From the NCBI RefSeq assembly GCF_937123735.1, contig NZ_CAKZKL010000010.1, positions 62,001 through 126,000 of the forward strand: a stretch of DNA of 64,000 nt, read 5' to 3'. Positions within the stretch are counted from its first letter, which is position 1. The number at the start of each line of letters is the position of its first letter. The DNA is from an uncultured Lentibacter sp. Its GTDB lineage: Bacteria; Pseudomonadota; Alphaproteobacteria; Rhodobacterales; Rhodobacteraceae. Under the pieces are notes generated by a model. The model was given only the letters and a program-made list of their open reading frames with translations. It was not told where the DNA came from and did no database searches. A program made the translations under genes and the position numbers. Shown here in pieces: positions 50,895 through 60,010 of this stretch.

Positions 50895-52058
50895 ATGAGA
50901 GTGTTGACGCCCTTTGAGTTGATGGAGGCGCTTGTGAGCTTTCCCACGGTGAGCCGTGACCCCAACACCGATCTGATTGACTGGGTGGAGGGCTACCTGG
51001 CTGGCCACGGGATTGAGAGCCACCGTCATTGGCGCGACGAGGCGCGCACGCATTGTGCCTTGTTTGCCCATGTCGGCCCTGCGGTTGCGGGGGGTGTTGT
51101 GCTGTCGGGCCATACCGATGTGGTGCCTGTGGACGGGCAACCCTGGACCTCTGACCCCTATACGGTGACTGAGCGGGACGGGAAGTATTATGGGCGCGGC
51201 ACCTGTGACATGAAGGGTTTTGATGCGCTGGCGATCTGGGCTTTGGTGGAGGCCAAGCGGCGCGGGGTGGCGCGGCCTTTGCAGATAGCGCTCAGCTATG
51301 ACGAGGAGGTGGGCTGCACCGGCGCGCCGGCGATGATTGAGGCGATGCAAAGGGTTTTGCCCAAGGCCGAGCTGGCCATCATCGGGGAGCCGAGCCTTAT
51401 GAAATGTGTGAACGGCCATAAGGGGGGGATCGGAATTGCGACCCATGTTGTGGGCTTTGAGGTGCATTCCTCGATCATGCACCGGGGCGTGAGTGCGGTG
51501 ATGGAGGCAGGCAAGCTGCTTGTCTGGGCCAATGATATGAATGCGCAGACCATGGCGGCCACGCCCACGGCGCTGGCGCAGATGTTTGATCCGCCCTGGA
51601 CCAACGCCCATGTGGGCACGATCGAGGGCGGCACAGCCAACAACATCACCGCCAAGGACTGCCGGTTTGTCATGGGGTTTCGGGTGGTGCCGGGGGAGCG
51701 CAAGGAAGACTGGGTGGCGCGCTACACCGCGCGGGTGCGCGCGGTGGAGGCCGAGATGCAGGCGGTGCATCCCGAGGCGCGCATTGATCTTGCGCCGCTC
51801 TTTGATGTGCCCGCGCTTGAGCCGGAAGACAACGGCGCCGCCGAGGCGCTTGTGCGCCGTCTCACCGGCGACAACGCCAGCCATGTGGTGAGCTATGGCA
51901 CCGAGGCGGGGCAGTTTCAGAATGCTGGGTATTCTGCCGTGATCTGTGGCCCCGGCAGCATTGAGCAGGCGCATCAGCCGGACGAGTATATCGAGGTCAG
52001 CGAATTCGAGGCCGGTCAGCGCTTTATGGAGCGCTTGCTTGCGGAGCTTGCGGCATGA
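50895..52058 (+). CDS. argE: ArgE/acetylornithine deacetylase-like M20 peptidase
   Basis: This 387-residue di-zinc amidohydrolase shows VVLSGHTDVVPVDGQPW (His and catalytic Asp), YGRGTCDMKGFDALA (bridging Asp) and SYDEEVGCTGAP (catalytic Glu-Glu), with the C-terminal QAHQPDEYIE supplying the last metal ligand. By similarity it removes acyl groups from N-acetyl amino acids such as acetylornithine. In this operon, behind a peptide/opine-type importer, a catabolic deacylase is as likely as arginine biosynthesis. The ATG at 50895 has GAGGAG upstream; a GTG one codon earlier is possible. Confidence 0.88.
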   Translation: MRVLTPFELMEALVSFPTVSRDPNTDLIDWVEGYLAGHGIESHRHWRDEARTHCALFAHVGPAVAGGVVLSGHTDVVPVDGQPWTSDPYTVTERDGKYYGRGTCDMKGFDALAIWALVEAKRRGVARPLQIALSYDEEVGCTGAPAMIEAMQRVLPKAELAIIGEPSLMKCVNGHKGGIGIATHVVGFEVHSSIMHRGVSAVMEAGKLLVWANDMNAQTMAATPTALAQMFDPPWTNAHVGTIEGGTANNITAKDCRFVMGFRVVPGERKEDWVARYTARVRAVEAEMQAVHPEARIDLAPLFDVPALEPEDNGAAEALVRRLTGDNASHVVSYGTEAGQFQNAGYSAVICGPGSIEQAHQPDEYIEVSEFEAGQRFMERLLAELAA

Positions 52059-53395
52059 CGGGGGCGATCCCCCTGGGGATGCAGGCCGCGCCCGAGCATG
52101 TGGGCGCGCTGCCGCGTGAGGCGGATGTGGTGATCATCGGCGGCGGGATCATCGGGGTTGCTGCGGGTTATTACCTTGCCAAGCGGGGCCTCAAGCCGCT
52201 TGTGCTGGAAAAGGGGCGTGTCGCCGCCGAGCAAAGCGGGCGCAACTGGGGTTGGATCCGCAAGACAGGGCGCGATTATGCCGAGCTGCCGATTGTGATC
52301 GAGGCGCAGGCGCGCTGGGAAGAGCTGGCGGCGGAGTGTGAAGACTTCGGCCTGAGGCGCGCGGGCGTGACCTTTCTGCCCAAGAGTGAAGCACAGCTTG
52401 CGAAATATGAGGGATGGCAGCGCGAATTTGGCGCGGCGGCGGGCACAGTTATGCTGAGCCGTGCTGAGGTGGCGGCGCTGTTGCCCGACGCGACCGACCC
52501 CTGGGGCGGGGCCATGCACACGTCAAGCGACATGGTGGCGGAGCCGTTTGAGGCTGTGCCGGCGATTGCGCGCGCCGCGGTGCGCGCAGGCGCGATGATC
52601 CGCGAGGGCGTGGCGGTGCGCGGCCTGTTGCGCGCCGCCGGCGCTGTGAGCGGGGTTGCGACCGAGGCGGGGGAGGTGAAAACCAAGCTTGTGCTGGTGG
52701 CAGCGGGGGCGTGGTCTGCGCTGTTTTTGCGCCGTGAGGGTGTGAACCTTCCGCAGCTCTCGGTGCGCTCCAATGTGCTGGCAACCGCGCCGATGCCCTC
52801 GTTTTTTGACGGGGCGGCGGGGGAGGATGCCATGTCGTTTCGCCGCCGCAAAGATGGGGGCTACACCATGGCCTCGCTGGGGGTTAACCACCTCTGGGTG
52901 GGGCCGGATGCGCTGCGGCATGTGCCGTATTACCGCCAGCTCATCACAGGCGGGGATTTTGGCATGAGCTACCGCCCGCCGGCCCCGCGCGACTGGCCCG
53001 ACGGATTGCTGACGAAGCGGCGCTGGCGGCTTGACGAAGAGACCCCGTTTGAGCGGATGCGGGTGCTCAACCCTGCGCCGAGCGACAAGGCCCTTGAGCG
53101 GATGCTCGACAAGTTCGCTGCGCGCTTCCCCAAGATCGGCCGGCCCAAGGTGGCGCGGCGCTGGGCGGGGATGATCGACACCATGCCCGATGTTGTGCCT
53201 GTGGTGGATCATGCGCCCATTGCGGGGCTGAGCATCTGCACGGGGATGTGCGGGCATGGCTTTGGCATTGGCCCCGCCTTTGGGCGGATCATGGCGGATA
53301 TGATGCTGGGACGCGACGTCGGACATGACCTGAGGCGATTTGCGCTTGCACGTTTTGACACCTATGCCAAGCTTGAGCTTGGGCCGGATGTCTGA
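52055..53395 (+). CDS. FAD-dependent D-amino-acid/opine oxidase-like protein
   Basis: This 446-residue DAO-family flavoprotein has the FAD motif ADVVIIGGGIIGVAAGYYLAKRGLKPLVLEKGRVAAEQSGRNWGWIRKTGRD near residues 24-75 and the closing motif ICTGMCGHGFGIGPAFGRIMADM. Such proteins oxidise the secondary or primary amine of D-amino acids, opines or N-methyl compounds. Its start overlaps the argE-like stop (ATGA), and two M20 amidohydrolases follow, so it probably acts on a product of the imported compound. Confidence 0.9.
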   Translation: MTGAIPLGMQAAPEHVGALPREADVVIIGGGIIGVAAGYYLAKRGLKPLVLEKGRVAAEQSGRNWGWIRKTGRDYAELPIVIEAQARWEELAAECEDFGLRRAGVTFLPKSEAQLAKYEGWQREFGAAAGTVMLSRAEVAALLPDATDPWGGAMHTSSDMVAEPFEAVPAIARAAVRAGAMIREGVAVRGLLRAAGAVSGVATEAGEVKTKLVLVAAGAWSALFLRREGVNLPQLSVRSNVLATAPMPSFFDGAAGEDAMSFRRRKDGGYTMASLGVNHLWVGPDALRHVPYYRQLITGGDFGMSYRPPAPRDWPDGLLTKRRWRLDEETPFERMRVLNPAPSDKALERMLDKFAARFPKIGRPKVARRWAGMIDTMPDVVPVVDHAPIAGLSICTGMCGHGFGIGPAFGRIMADMMLGRDVGHDLRRFALARFDTYAKLELGPDV

Positions 53396-53406
53396 GGAGC
53401 GCTGCC

Positions 53407-54591
53407 ATGCCAGTGAAGAACCGCTTTGCCGAGCTGAGCGACGCGTTGACCGCGTGGCGGCGGGATTTTCACGCCCACCCGGAGCTGCGCTTTGAAGAGA
53501 CGCGCACGGCGGGGTTGGTGGCGCAGCGGCTGCGCGAGTTTGGCTGCGACGAGGTTGTTGAAGGCTTCGGGCAGACCGGTGTTGTGGCTGTGATACAGGG
53601 GCGCGGGCAGGGCGGCAAACCGGGCCGTGGGCGCACCATCGGCTTTCGCGCCGATATGGACGCGCTGCCGATTGAGGAGGCCACGGGGCTGGGCTATGCC
53701 AGCAAAACGCCCGGCAAGATGCACGCCTGCGGCCATGACGGGCACACCACCATGCTTTTGGGCGCGGCGCAGTATCTCGCCGAGACCCGCCATTTTGATG
53801 GCACGGTTGTGCTCTGTTTTCAGCCGGCCGAAGAGGGCGGGGGCGGCGCGCGCGCCATGCTCGATGACGGGCTGATGGAGCGCTTTGAGATTGATGAGAT
53901 TTACGGGATGCACAACTGGCCCGGGATCGAGGCGGGGCAGTTTGCCGTGCTGGAGGGGCCGCAGATGTCGGCGGCGGAGGCCTTTCGCATTGTTGTGACG
54001 GGCAAGGGCGGGCATGGGGCCATGCCACATCTCTCGGTGGATACGAGCCTTGTGGCGAGCCATATTGTTGTGGCCATGCAATCGGTTGTGGCGCGCGCGG
54101 TGAACCCGCTGCGCGCGGCGGTGATTTCGCTTTGTGGCATTCGCAGCGACACCGATATTTACAACGTGATCCCTGACAGTGTGACCATCAAAGGCACGCT
54201 CCGGTATTTTGACACGGAGGTGCGCAAGGTGATCGGGGCGCGTATGGAGGCGATTATTGCCCATACGGCGCAGGCTTATGGCGGCCGTGCTGTGCTGGAG
54301 TTTGCCAATGATGGCGTGCCGCCGACTGTGAACGACAAAGAGGCGGCGCGCCATGCGGCGGCGGCGGCGCGGGCTGTGACGGGGCGTGCGACAGTGGCGA
54401 TTGACCCTGTGATGCCGGCCGAGGACTTCTCGGAGATGCTTCAGGTGCGCCCGGGGGCTTATGTCTTTATCGGCAATGGCGACAGCGCCGATCTGCACAA
54501 CCCGCAGTATAACTTTAACGACGCAATCCTGCCGGTGGGTGCGAGCTTTTTGGCCGAGCTGGCCGAAAGCCGTATGCCTTTGGCAGAGTAA
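53407..54591 (+). CDS. M20D amidohydrolase (hippurate/IAA-amino acid hydrolase-like), paralogue 1
   Basis: This 394-residue protein has the M20D metal-binding signature MHACGHDGHTTMLLGAAQYLAE, RADMDALPIEE and the catalytic QPAEEGGGGARAM, with the C-terminal PAEDFSEMLQVRPGAYVFIGNG. Members hydrolyse N-acyl amino acids such as hippurate, N-acetyl amino acids or auxin conjugates. It starts 11 bp after the oxidase gene and is followed 15 bp later by a close paralogue, indicating recent tandem duplication with diverging specificity. Confidence 0.92.
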   Translation: MPVKNRFAELSDALTAWRRDFHAHPELRFEETRTAGLVAQRLREFGCDEVVEGFGQTGVVAVIQGRGQGGKPGRGRTIGFRADMDALPIEEATGLGYASKTPGKMHACGHDGHTTMLLGAAQYLAETRHFDGTVVLCFQPAEEGGGGARAMLDDGLMERFEIDEIYGMHNWPGIEAGQFAVLEGPQMSAAEAFRIVVTGKGGHGAMPHLSVDTSLVASHIVVAMQSVVARAVNPLRAAVISLCGIRSDTDIYNVIPDSVTIKGTLRYFDTEVRKVIGARMEAIIAHTAQAYGGRAVLEFANDGVPPTVNDKEAARHAAAAARAVTGRATVAIDPVMPAEDFSEMLQVRPGAYVFIGNGDSADLHNPQYNFNDAILPVGASFLAELAESRMPLAE

Positions 54592-54606
54592 ACTGGGAGA
54601 AAGAAA

Positions 54607-55773
54607 ATGGCTGTTAAGAACCGCTTTGCCGAGCTTCAGGACGAAATCACCGCGTGGCGGAGGGATTTTCACGAGCACCCCGAGATCCTGTTTGAGACCC
54701 ACCGCACCAGCGCGATTGTGGCTGAAAAGCTCAAGGAATTTGGCTGTGACGAGGTTGTCACGGGGATCGGGCGCACGGGTGTTGTGGGGGTGATCAAGGG
54801 CAAGAGCGACACCTCCGGCAAGGTGATCGGGATGCGCGCGGATATGGATGCGCTGCCGATGCCCGAGGAAACGGGGCTGCCCTATGCTTCCAAAACGCCC
54901 GGCGCAATGCACGCTTGCGGCCATGACGGGCACACGGCGATGCTTTTGGGCGCGGCCAAATATCTGAGCGAGACACGCAACTTTGATGGCACGGCGGTTG
55001 TGATCTTCCAGCCGGCCGAAGAAGGCGGCGGCGGCGGCAAGGAGATGTGCGATGATGGCATGATGGAGCGCTTTGGCATTCAGGAAGTTTACGGGCTGCA
55101 CAACTGGCCCGGCAAACCTGTGGGCGCGTTCTCGATCCGCTCGGGGCCGTTTTTTGCGGCCACCGATGTCTTCACCATCGAGTTCACCGGTGTGGGCGGA
55201 CATGGCGCGAAGCCGCAGGAGACCGTGGACACCACCGTGATGGCCGCGCAGGCTGTGCTGGCCTTGCAGACGGTTGCGAGCCGCAATGCCGACCCTGTGG
55301 AGAATATCGTGGTTTCGGTGACCTCGTTTGAGACAAGCTCCAAGGCGTTTAACGTGATCCCCGGCGGTGTGACGCTCAAGGGCACGGTGCGCACGATGAG
55401 CCCGGCGATGCGCGACTTGGCCGAAAAGCGGATTGGCGAGATCTGTCAAGGGATTGCGGCGACCTTTGGGGGCAGTGTGGACGTAACCTACACCCGCGGC
55501 TACCCTGTGATGGACAACCACGCAGCGCAGACGGAGTTTTTGCGCGAAGTGGCGACGCGCGTGTCGGGCGGCTGTGAGGAGGCCCCGCTTGTGATGGGGG
55601 GCGAGGACTTTGCCTTTATGCTCGAAGAGCGCCCGGGCGCTTACATCTTGATGGGCAACGGCGACACGGCCAATGTGCACAACACCAAATATGACTTCAA
55701 TGATGCGGCCATTCCGGCCGGGTGCAGCTATTGGGCGGAGATTGTGGAGCAACGCATGCCGGCCGCCAGCTGA
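54607..55773 (+). CDS. M20D amidohydrolase, paralogue 2
   Basis: This 388-residue protein is nearly collinear with the preceding gene: MAVKNRFAELQDEITAWRRDFHEHPE against MPVKNRFAELSDALTAWRRDFHAHPE, and MHACGHDGHTAMLLGAAKYLSE in the metal site. The catalytic QPAEEGGGGGKEM and GGEDFAFMLEERPGAYILMGNG are intact. It should have related but distinct acyl-amino-acid specificity. It is the last gene of the importer-linked catabolic operon. Confidence 0.92.
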   Translation: MAVKNRFAELQDEITAWRRDFHEHPEILFETHRTSAIVAEKLKEFGCDEVVTGIGRTGVVGVIKGKSDTSGKVIGMRADMDALPMPEETGLPYASKTPGAMHACGHDGHTAMLLGAAKYLSETRNFDGTAVVIFQPAEEGGGGGKEMCDDGMMERFGIQEVYGLHNWPGKPVGAFSIRSGPFFAATDVFTIEFTGVGGHGAKPQETVDTTVMAAQAVLALQTVASRNADPVENIVVSVTSFETSSKAFNVIPGGVTLKGTVRTMSPAMRDLAEKRIGEICQGIAATFGGSVDVTYTRGYPVMDNHAAQTEFLREVATRVSGGCEEAPLVMGGEDFAFMLEERPGAYILMGNGDTANVHNTKYDFNDAAIPAGCSYWAEIVEQRMPAAS

Positions 55774-55846
55774 GGCCCGTTGGGCCGTGGGCGGTTGACA
55801 GAGCCGGCGCGGCGCAGGAAAAGGCGCAAGGCTGCAAAACAAGAGT

Positions 55847-55868
55847 GCCAGCGCGCCCCTGCGCTGGC
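55847..55868 (+). terminator. Hairpin between the amidohydrolase operon and neuB
   Basis: GCCAGCGC and GCGCTGGC form a perfect 8-bp stem around GCCCCT. There is no T-run, so it may be a weak terminator or an mRNA end structure. Confidence 0.4.
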
Positions 55869-55906
55869 CTGACGGCTTTGGCGGCTCAACAAGAGGATAA
55901 GGCCAG

Positions 55907-56938
55907 ATGAAATTAGGTTCCCGCGAGATTGGTCCGAGCGCGCCGCCACTTGTGATCGCTGAAATCGGCATCAACCATGGTGGCGCTCTGGATGTGGCCA
56001 AGGAGATGGTGCGGCGCGCGGCGCAATCGGGCTGTGAATGTGTCAAACACCAGACCCATTTTGTCGAAGACGAAATGACCGAAGAGGCCAAGGCGATTTT
56101 CCCACCCAATGCGGATGTCTCGATTTGGGACGTCATGGCGCGGTGCGCGTTGTCAAAAGATGACGAAATCGCCCTCAAGCGCTATACCGAAGATCTGGGG
56201 ATGCTCTATCTGTCGACGCCGTTTTCGCGGGCGGCGGCCGATTTTCTGGCCGAAATCGGTGTTGTGGGGCTCAAGATCGGCTCCGGAGAGGCCGACAACC
56301 TGCCTCTCATCCGTCACATCGCCCGTTTGGGCAAGCCGGTGATCATGTCCACGGGGATGCAGAGCATTCAGAGCCTGCGGGCTTCGGTGGATATTCTGGC
56401 TGGGGCCGGGATAGACTATGCTTTGCTGGAGTGCACCAACCTTTATCCGAGCCCGCCGGAGATTGTGTCTCTGCGGGGCGTCAGTGAGCTTCAGGCGGCG
56501 TTTCCGGATGTGCCTGTGGGCTTTTCGGACCATTCGATCGGCCCGGAAATGGCCTTGGCGTCGGTGGCTTTGGGCGCCTGTATCTTGGAGCGTCATTACA
56601 CCGATACGCGCTATCGCGCCGGGCCGGATATTATCAATTCCATGGACCCGGCCGAGCTGCGCCACCTGATTGACCGCTCCCGTGAAATCTGGATTGCCGC
56701 CAACAACCCCAAGGCGCGGACAGCGGCAGAGGAAGATGTCTACCGCTTTGCCCGGGCCAGTGTGGTGGCGGACCGTGACTTGCCGGCCGGGCATGTGATT
56801 GGCGAGGCGGATATCTGGGCGCGCCGCCCCGGCACTGGCGAGATTGCCGGTTATGAGTTTGACGCCGTGATTGGGCGCACAACCACCCGGGCGCTGGCGC
56901 GCAACACCCAGCTCAAATGGGCAGATCTGACCGCGTGA
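55907..56938 (+). CDS. neuB: N-acetylneuraminate/legionaminate synthase (NeuB family)
   Basis: This 343-residue protein has an N-terminal TIM barrel (PPLVIAEIGINHGGALDVAKEMVRRAAQSGCECVKHQTH, VGLKIGSGEADNLPLIRHIA, VPVGFSDHSIGPEMALASVALGACILERHYT) and a C-terminal SAF/antifreeze-like domain (RASVVADRDLPAGHVIGEADIWARRPGTGEI). It condenses phosphoenolpyruvate with ManNAc or a 6-deoxy analogue to give a nonulosonic acid. The GSGE-x-x-N-x-PL motif fits the neuraminic/legionaminic rather than the pseudaminic branch. The stop overlaps the acyltransferase GTG start. Confidence 0.93.
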   Translation: MKLGSREIGPSAPPLVIAEIGINHGGALDVAKEMVRRAAQSGCECVKHQTHFVEDEMTEEAKAIFPPNADVSIWDVMARCALSKDDEIALKRYTEDLGMLYLSTPFSRAAADFLAEIGVVGLKIGSGEADNLPLIRHIARLGKPVIMSTGMQSIQSLRASVDILAGAGIDYALLECTNLYPSPPEIVSLRGVSELQAAFPDVPVGFSDHSIGPEMALASVALGACILERHYTDTRYRAGPDIINSMDPAELRHLIDRSREIWIAANNPKARTAAEEDVYRFARASVVADRDLPAGHVIGEADIWARRPGTGEIAGYEFDAVIGRTTTRALARNTQLKWADLTA

Positions 56939-58992
56939 AACACCGCCGTGATATTGACGGGCTGCGCGCGCTTGCCGTGGGCGGGGTTGTATTGGGCCAT
57001 GCGGGTGTGCCGTTCTTGCCTGCCGGCTTTGTCGGGGTGGATGTCTTTTTTGTCATCTCCGGTTTCTTGATCGGCACGATCCTTGTGGCGCAGTTGGAGG
57101 CGGGCAGCTTCTCGCTCAGGGCGTTTTATGCCAAGCGGATCTGGCGCATTTTTCCGGCGCTCTATGTGATGGTGCTGGCAACGCTTCTGGCGGGCTGGTT
57201 TTTGCTCACGCCCCATGAGCTGCGCTATTTGGGCGGAGCGGCTCTGGCGGTTTTGATATTTGCCTCAAATATCTGGTTTTACATCCAGATTGATTATTTC
57301 AACCCGGATGCCAAATATGAGCCTTTGCTGCACACATGGAGCCTTGGGGTTGAGGAGCAGTTTTACATTGTTGCGCCCTTGTTTTTGCTGGGTTTGGCGG
57401 CGCTCGCACGGGCGCGCTTTGGGGCCGGGCGCAGGGCGCTGCGCGGGCTGATCTTCAAAGGGGTATTTTTGGCGGCCTGTGTGAGCTTTGCCTATGCGCT
57501 GTGGGCGGGCCCGCGGGATGCGCAGGGGATTTTCTATTTGCCCTTTGCGCGCGGGTTTGAGCTTTTGCTGGGGGTGTTGGCGGCGGTTGGCCTGCCCTGG
57601 ATGCGCCAGCCTTCAGAACGGGTGCGCTCGGGTTTGGTTTTGCTGGGGGCGCTTGTTATTCTGGCCAGCTATGTGGTGGTCTCTGAAAGCGCGCTCTGGC
57701 CCGGCCCGTTGACGCTTGTGCCGGTTGGCGCAACTTTGCTTGTCTTGTTGTTTGGGGGCGCAGAGCTGCGCAGCACGGCGCTCTTGGGCGCGCGGCCCTT
57801 GGCGGCGTTGGGCGTGATCAGCTATTCCGTATATCTCTGGCACCAACCGCTGTTAAGCTATGGCCTGATCTTTGGATATGATGCGGCAAAGCTGTGGCAT
57901 ATTGTGCTGTTTTGCGCAGCCAGCCTCGCGCTTGCGGCTTTGTCCTGGAAATATGTCGAACAGCCGTTTCGCTTTGGCGCTCTGCGCCTTTGGGTGAAGC
58001 GGGGGCTGTTGTGGGGCCTTGCGCTGGCGATTGTGGGCTTTGCGGTGGGCGGGCATGTCACCAAGGGCTATCCGGGGCGGATGTCGCCGCAGGTTCTGGC
58101 GGCGCTGGAGGGCAAGACCTCTTATGCCAGCAGCTATCGCCGGTGCATCGGGGGGCGCAAAGAGGGCACCCGGCTGGACCCGGCGCAGGCCTGTGTGCAT
58201 GGCGCCGATGTGGCTCCGCGCGTTGCTGTCTGGGGCGATTCTCATGCGGCGGTCTTGTCAAGCGCGCTAGGAGAGGCGCTGGCAGAGCATGGGGTTTCGC
58301 TGCGCGAGCTCACGGTTGGCAGCTGTATGCCGGTGCTGGACACCAAGAATACCAAGCTCAAGCGCACGGAATATTGTGCCGAGCACAACCGCAAGATGCT
58401 CGATTACATCCTGGCCACCCCAGAGATAGAGACCGTGGTGCTCCACGCCTATTGGAACTCCTACACCGAATGGCGCGATTTTGAGACCGGCCTTGGCTGG
58501 CGCATCGAGGATAAGATCGTTGCGCTGCCGCTGGAAGGACGCGCAGGTATGGCACAGGGCGCGCGGCTGGCCGCACTGGGTGCGCGCTATGAGGCGCAGA
58601 TGCGTGCGCTGAGCGCGGCGGGCAAGCGGGTGATCGTGCTTGGCCCCTTGCCGCCAGCTGGCTTTGATGCGGTTGAGTGGCGCGCGCGGGCGCTTTGGAC
58701 GAAGGGGAGCGCGCCCGAAGATCTGCGTTATCCGATGGCGGCCTTTACGGGCTACAGCGCGCTCAGTTGGGAGATGCTGGCCCGCGCCGAGGGGCTGCAA
58801 GGCGTGCAGCTCCTGGATTTGAGTTCAAGGCTGTGCTCTGCTCAGGCGGGCTGTGATGTGCTTGTAAACGGGGTGGCGCTGCACTTTGATGACAACCATC
58901 TTTCGAAAGCGGGCGTGGCGCGGATTGTGGGGCCTTTGGCTGCGGCGGTGCTTGCGCCCGGGGCTTTGGCGGGCGCAGTCTCAAATCCCTGA
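56935..58992 (+). CDS. OafA/YrhL-type membrane acyltransferase with C-terminal SGNH domain
   Basis: This protein has about 685 residues. The N-terminal half carries around ten membrane helices with the acyltransferase-3 motif RRDIDGLRALAVGGVVLGHAG and FVGVDVFFVISGFLI. The C-terminal half is a periplasmic SGNH hydrolase domain with VAVWGDSHAAVLSSAL and DDNHLSKAGVARI (catalytic Ser, and Asp/His). Such proteins O-acetylate surface polysaccharides. GTG at 56935 overlaps the neuB stop (GTGA) and is preferred; ATG at 56917 is an alternative. O-acetylation of the nonulosonic acid or its glycan is likely. The stop lies inside a tandem repeat. Confidence 0.9.
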   Translation: MKHRRDIDGLRALAVGGVVLGHAGVPFLPAGFVGVDVFFVISGFLIGTILVAQLEAGSFSLRAFYAKRIWRIFPALYVMVLATLLAGWFLLTPHELRYLGGAALAVLIFASNIWFYIQIDYFNPDAKYEPLLHTWSLGVEEQFYIVAPLFLLGLAALARARFGAGRRALRGLIFKGVFLAACVSFAYALWAGPRDAQGIFYLPFARGFELLLGVLAAVGLPWMRQPSERVRSGLVLLGALVILASYVVVSESALWPGPLTLVPVGATLLVLLFGGAELRSTALLGARPLAALGVISYSVYLWHQPLLSYGLIFGYDAAKLWHIVLFCAASLALAALSWKYVEQPFRFGALRLWVKRGLLWGLALAIVGFAVGGHVTKGYPGRMSPQVLAALEGKTSYASSYRRCIGGRKEGTRLDPAQACVHGADVAPRVAVWGDSHAAVLSSALGEALAEHGVSLRELTVGSCMPVLDTKNTKLKRTEYCAEHNRKMLDYILATPEIETVVLHAYWNSYTEWRDFETGLGWRIEDKIVALPLEGRAGMAQGARLAALGARYEAQMRALSAAGKRVIVLGPLPPAGFDAVEWRARALWTKGSAPEDLRYPMAAFTGYSALSWEMLARAEGLQGVQLLDLSSRLCSAQAGCDVLVNGVALHFDDNHLSKAGVARIVGPLAAAVLAPGALAGAVSNP

Positions 58993-59069
58993 GGCTCACA
59001 TCCCTGAGACTCACATCCCCGAGGCTCACATCCCCGAGGCTCAAACCCCTGAGGCTCAAACCCCTGAGG
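58980..59069. repeat. Six tandem 15-bp repeats spanning the acyltransferase stop
   Basis: The units are of the form CTCAMAYCCCYGAGG, with each copy differing at one to three positions. The acyltransferase TGA falls in unit 1. The array ends seven bases before the convergent glycosyltransferase stop. Each unit contains CTCA...TGAG, and CCCTGAG (59062-59068) can pair with CTCAGGG (59079-59085). The array is a multiple of three and remains open in other frames, encoding an IPEAH-like pentapeptide repeat, but no gene is inferred. Confidence 0.85.
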
Positions 59070-59075
59070 GGCCGC

Positions 59076-59864
59076 TTACTCAGGGATGGTGCCGCCGTGT
59101 TTTTGCCAATACTCGGCCATCCAGCCAACTTGCCCATAGCCCAGGTGGGGCAGGCTGTCCCAGCGGCGCAGCCCTTTGCGGATCAGCGTGATCGGGCGCG
59201 GATCGCCGTGAAAGGCAACCACGCCCGCCTCGGGCGGCGGGGCTTTGGGGGCGCGCAACAGATCGAGCCCGATTGGCCGGCGCAGCCAGCGTTTGAAGCT
59301 GATCACCCACTCCGCAGGCCAATAGGCGACGCTATGGGCATGGGCCTGAACCCAGACCTGTTCAATCTTGTCGGCCGCAAACGCGGCGGCGGGATCCGCT
59401 TGAAAGCGTTCAAGGATCTGGCTTTCGGCCCCCAATGTGAAGGCAAACACCCCTGTGCCAAGCAGCGGCGGATGTTTGCCCGCCGGGCCGGGGACACCGC
59501 CCCTGTGCCAGTTCTTGCCTGTGTCGATCCCGATCAGGGGGGCGTCATGATCAAAGAAGCGGTCAAGATTGCCGGTCACAACCGTGTCCATATCAATGAA
59601 GAGTGCCCGCCCGGTGAGCCCGTAGAGGTCTTTTGCAAAGACCGCCAGCTTGGGCCACGCCCCGTTGAACCACATTTCGGTGCTACAACCGATGTCGGGG
59701 ATGGGAAAGGTTTCCACACCGCTTGAGAGCCCCGTGGCGTCATCGGTGAGGCAGACAAACCGAAAGGGGCCGCTGATATGGGCCTGGCAGGCGCTGTAGA
59801 GCACGTTGACGTAATCTGGCCCAAACAATGTGCCCCATTTCATACACAAGACGACTCTCTGCAT
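59076..59864 (-). CDS. Putative glycosyltransferase with DxD motif
   Basis: This 262-residue cytoplasmic protein begins MQRVVLCMKWGTLFGPDYVNVLYSACQAH, with RFVCLTDDATGL and a DxD-type nucleotide-sugar motif in RALFIDMDTVVTGNLDRFF. These are features of GT-A-fold glycosyltransferases acting on surface polysaccharides. I do not recognise a characterised close homologue. It is the only minus-strand gene inside the nonulosonic-acid locus apart from the cytidylyltransferase at the right edge. Confidence 0.82.
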   Translation of the reverse strand: MQRVVLCMKWGTLFGPDYVNVLYSACQAHISGPFRFVCLTDDATGLSSGVETFPIPDIGCSTEMWFNGAWPKLAVFAKDLYGLTGRALFIDMDTVVTGNLDRFFDHDAPLIGIDTGKNWHRGGVPGPAGKHPPLLGTGVFAFTLGAESQILERFQADPAAAFAADKIEQVWVQAHAHSVAYWPAEWVISFKRWLRRPIGLDLLRAPKAPPPEAGVVAFHGDPRPITLIRKGLRRWDSLPHLGYGQVGWMAEYWQKHGGTIPE

Positions 59865-60010
59865 CTGCTCGCTTCCTTTGGGGCCGCGCTGGCAGCCGGG
59901 GTTTTGCTGTTTATAGCGCAGGGTTTGGGAAGTTTCGATAGCTATGACGGCTCAGCCTTAATCATTTGCACGCCTGTTGGCGCATCGTTATAGGTAGGAA
60001 AAAAGTGATC

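Noticed and set aside
53362..56178. Minus-strand open frame of about 938 codons opposite the M20 genes and neuB
   Set aside because: It shows internal near-duplication only because it mirrors the tandem M20 paralogues; no domain, start context or ribosome-binding site supports it.
58886..59191. Open frame encoding an IPEAH-type pentapeptide repeat
   Set aside because: The repeat is the direct result of the 15-bp DNA array; the frame overlaps the acyltransferase and glycosyltransferase ends and lacks a start signal.
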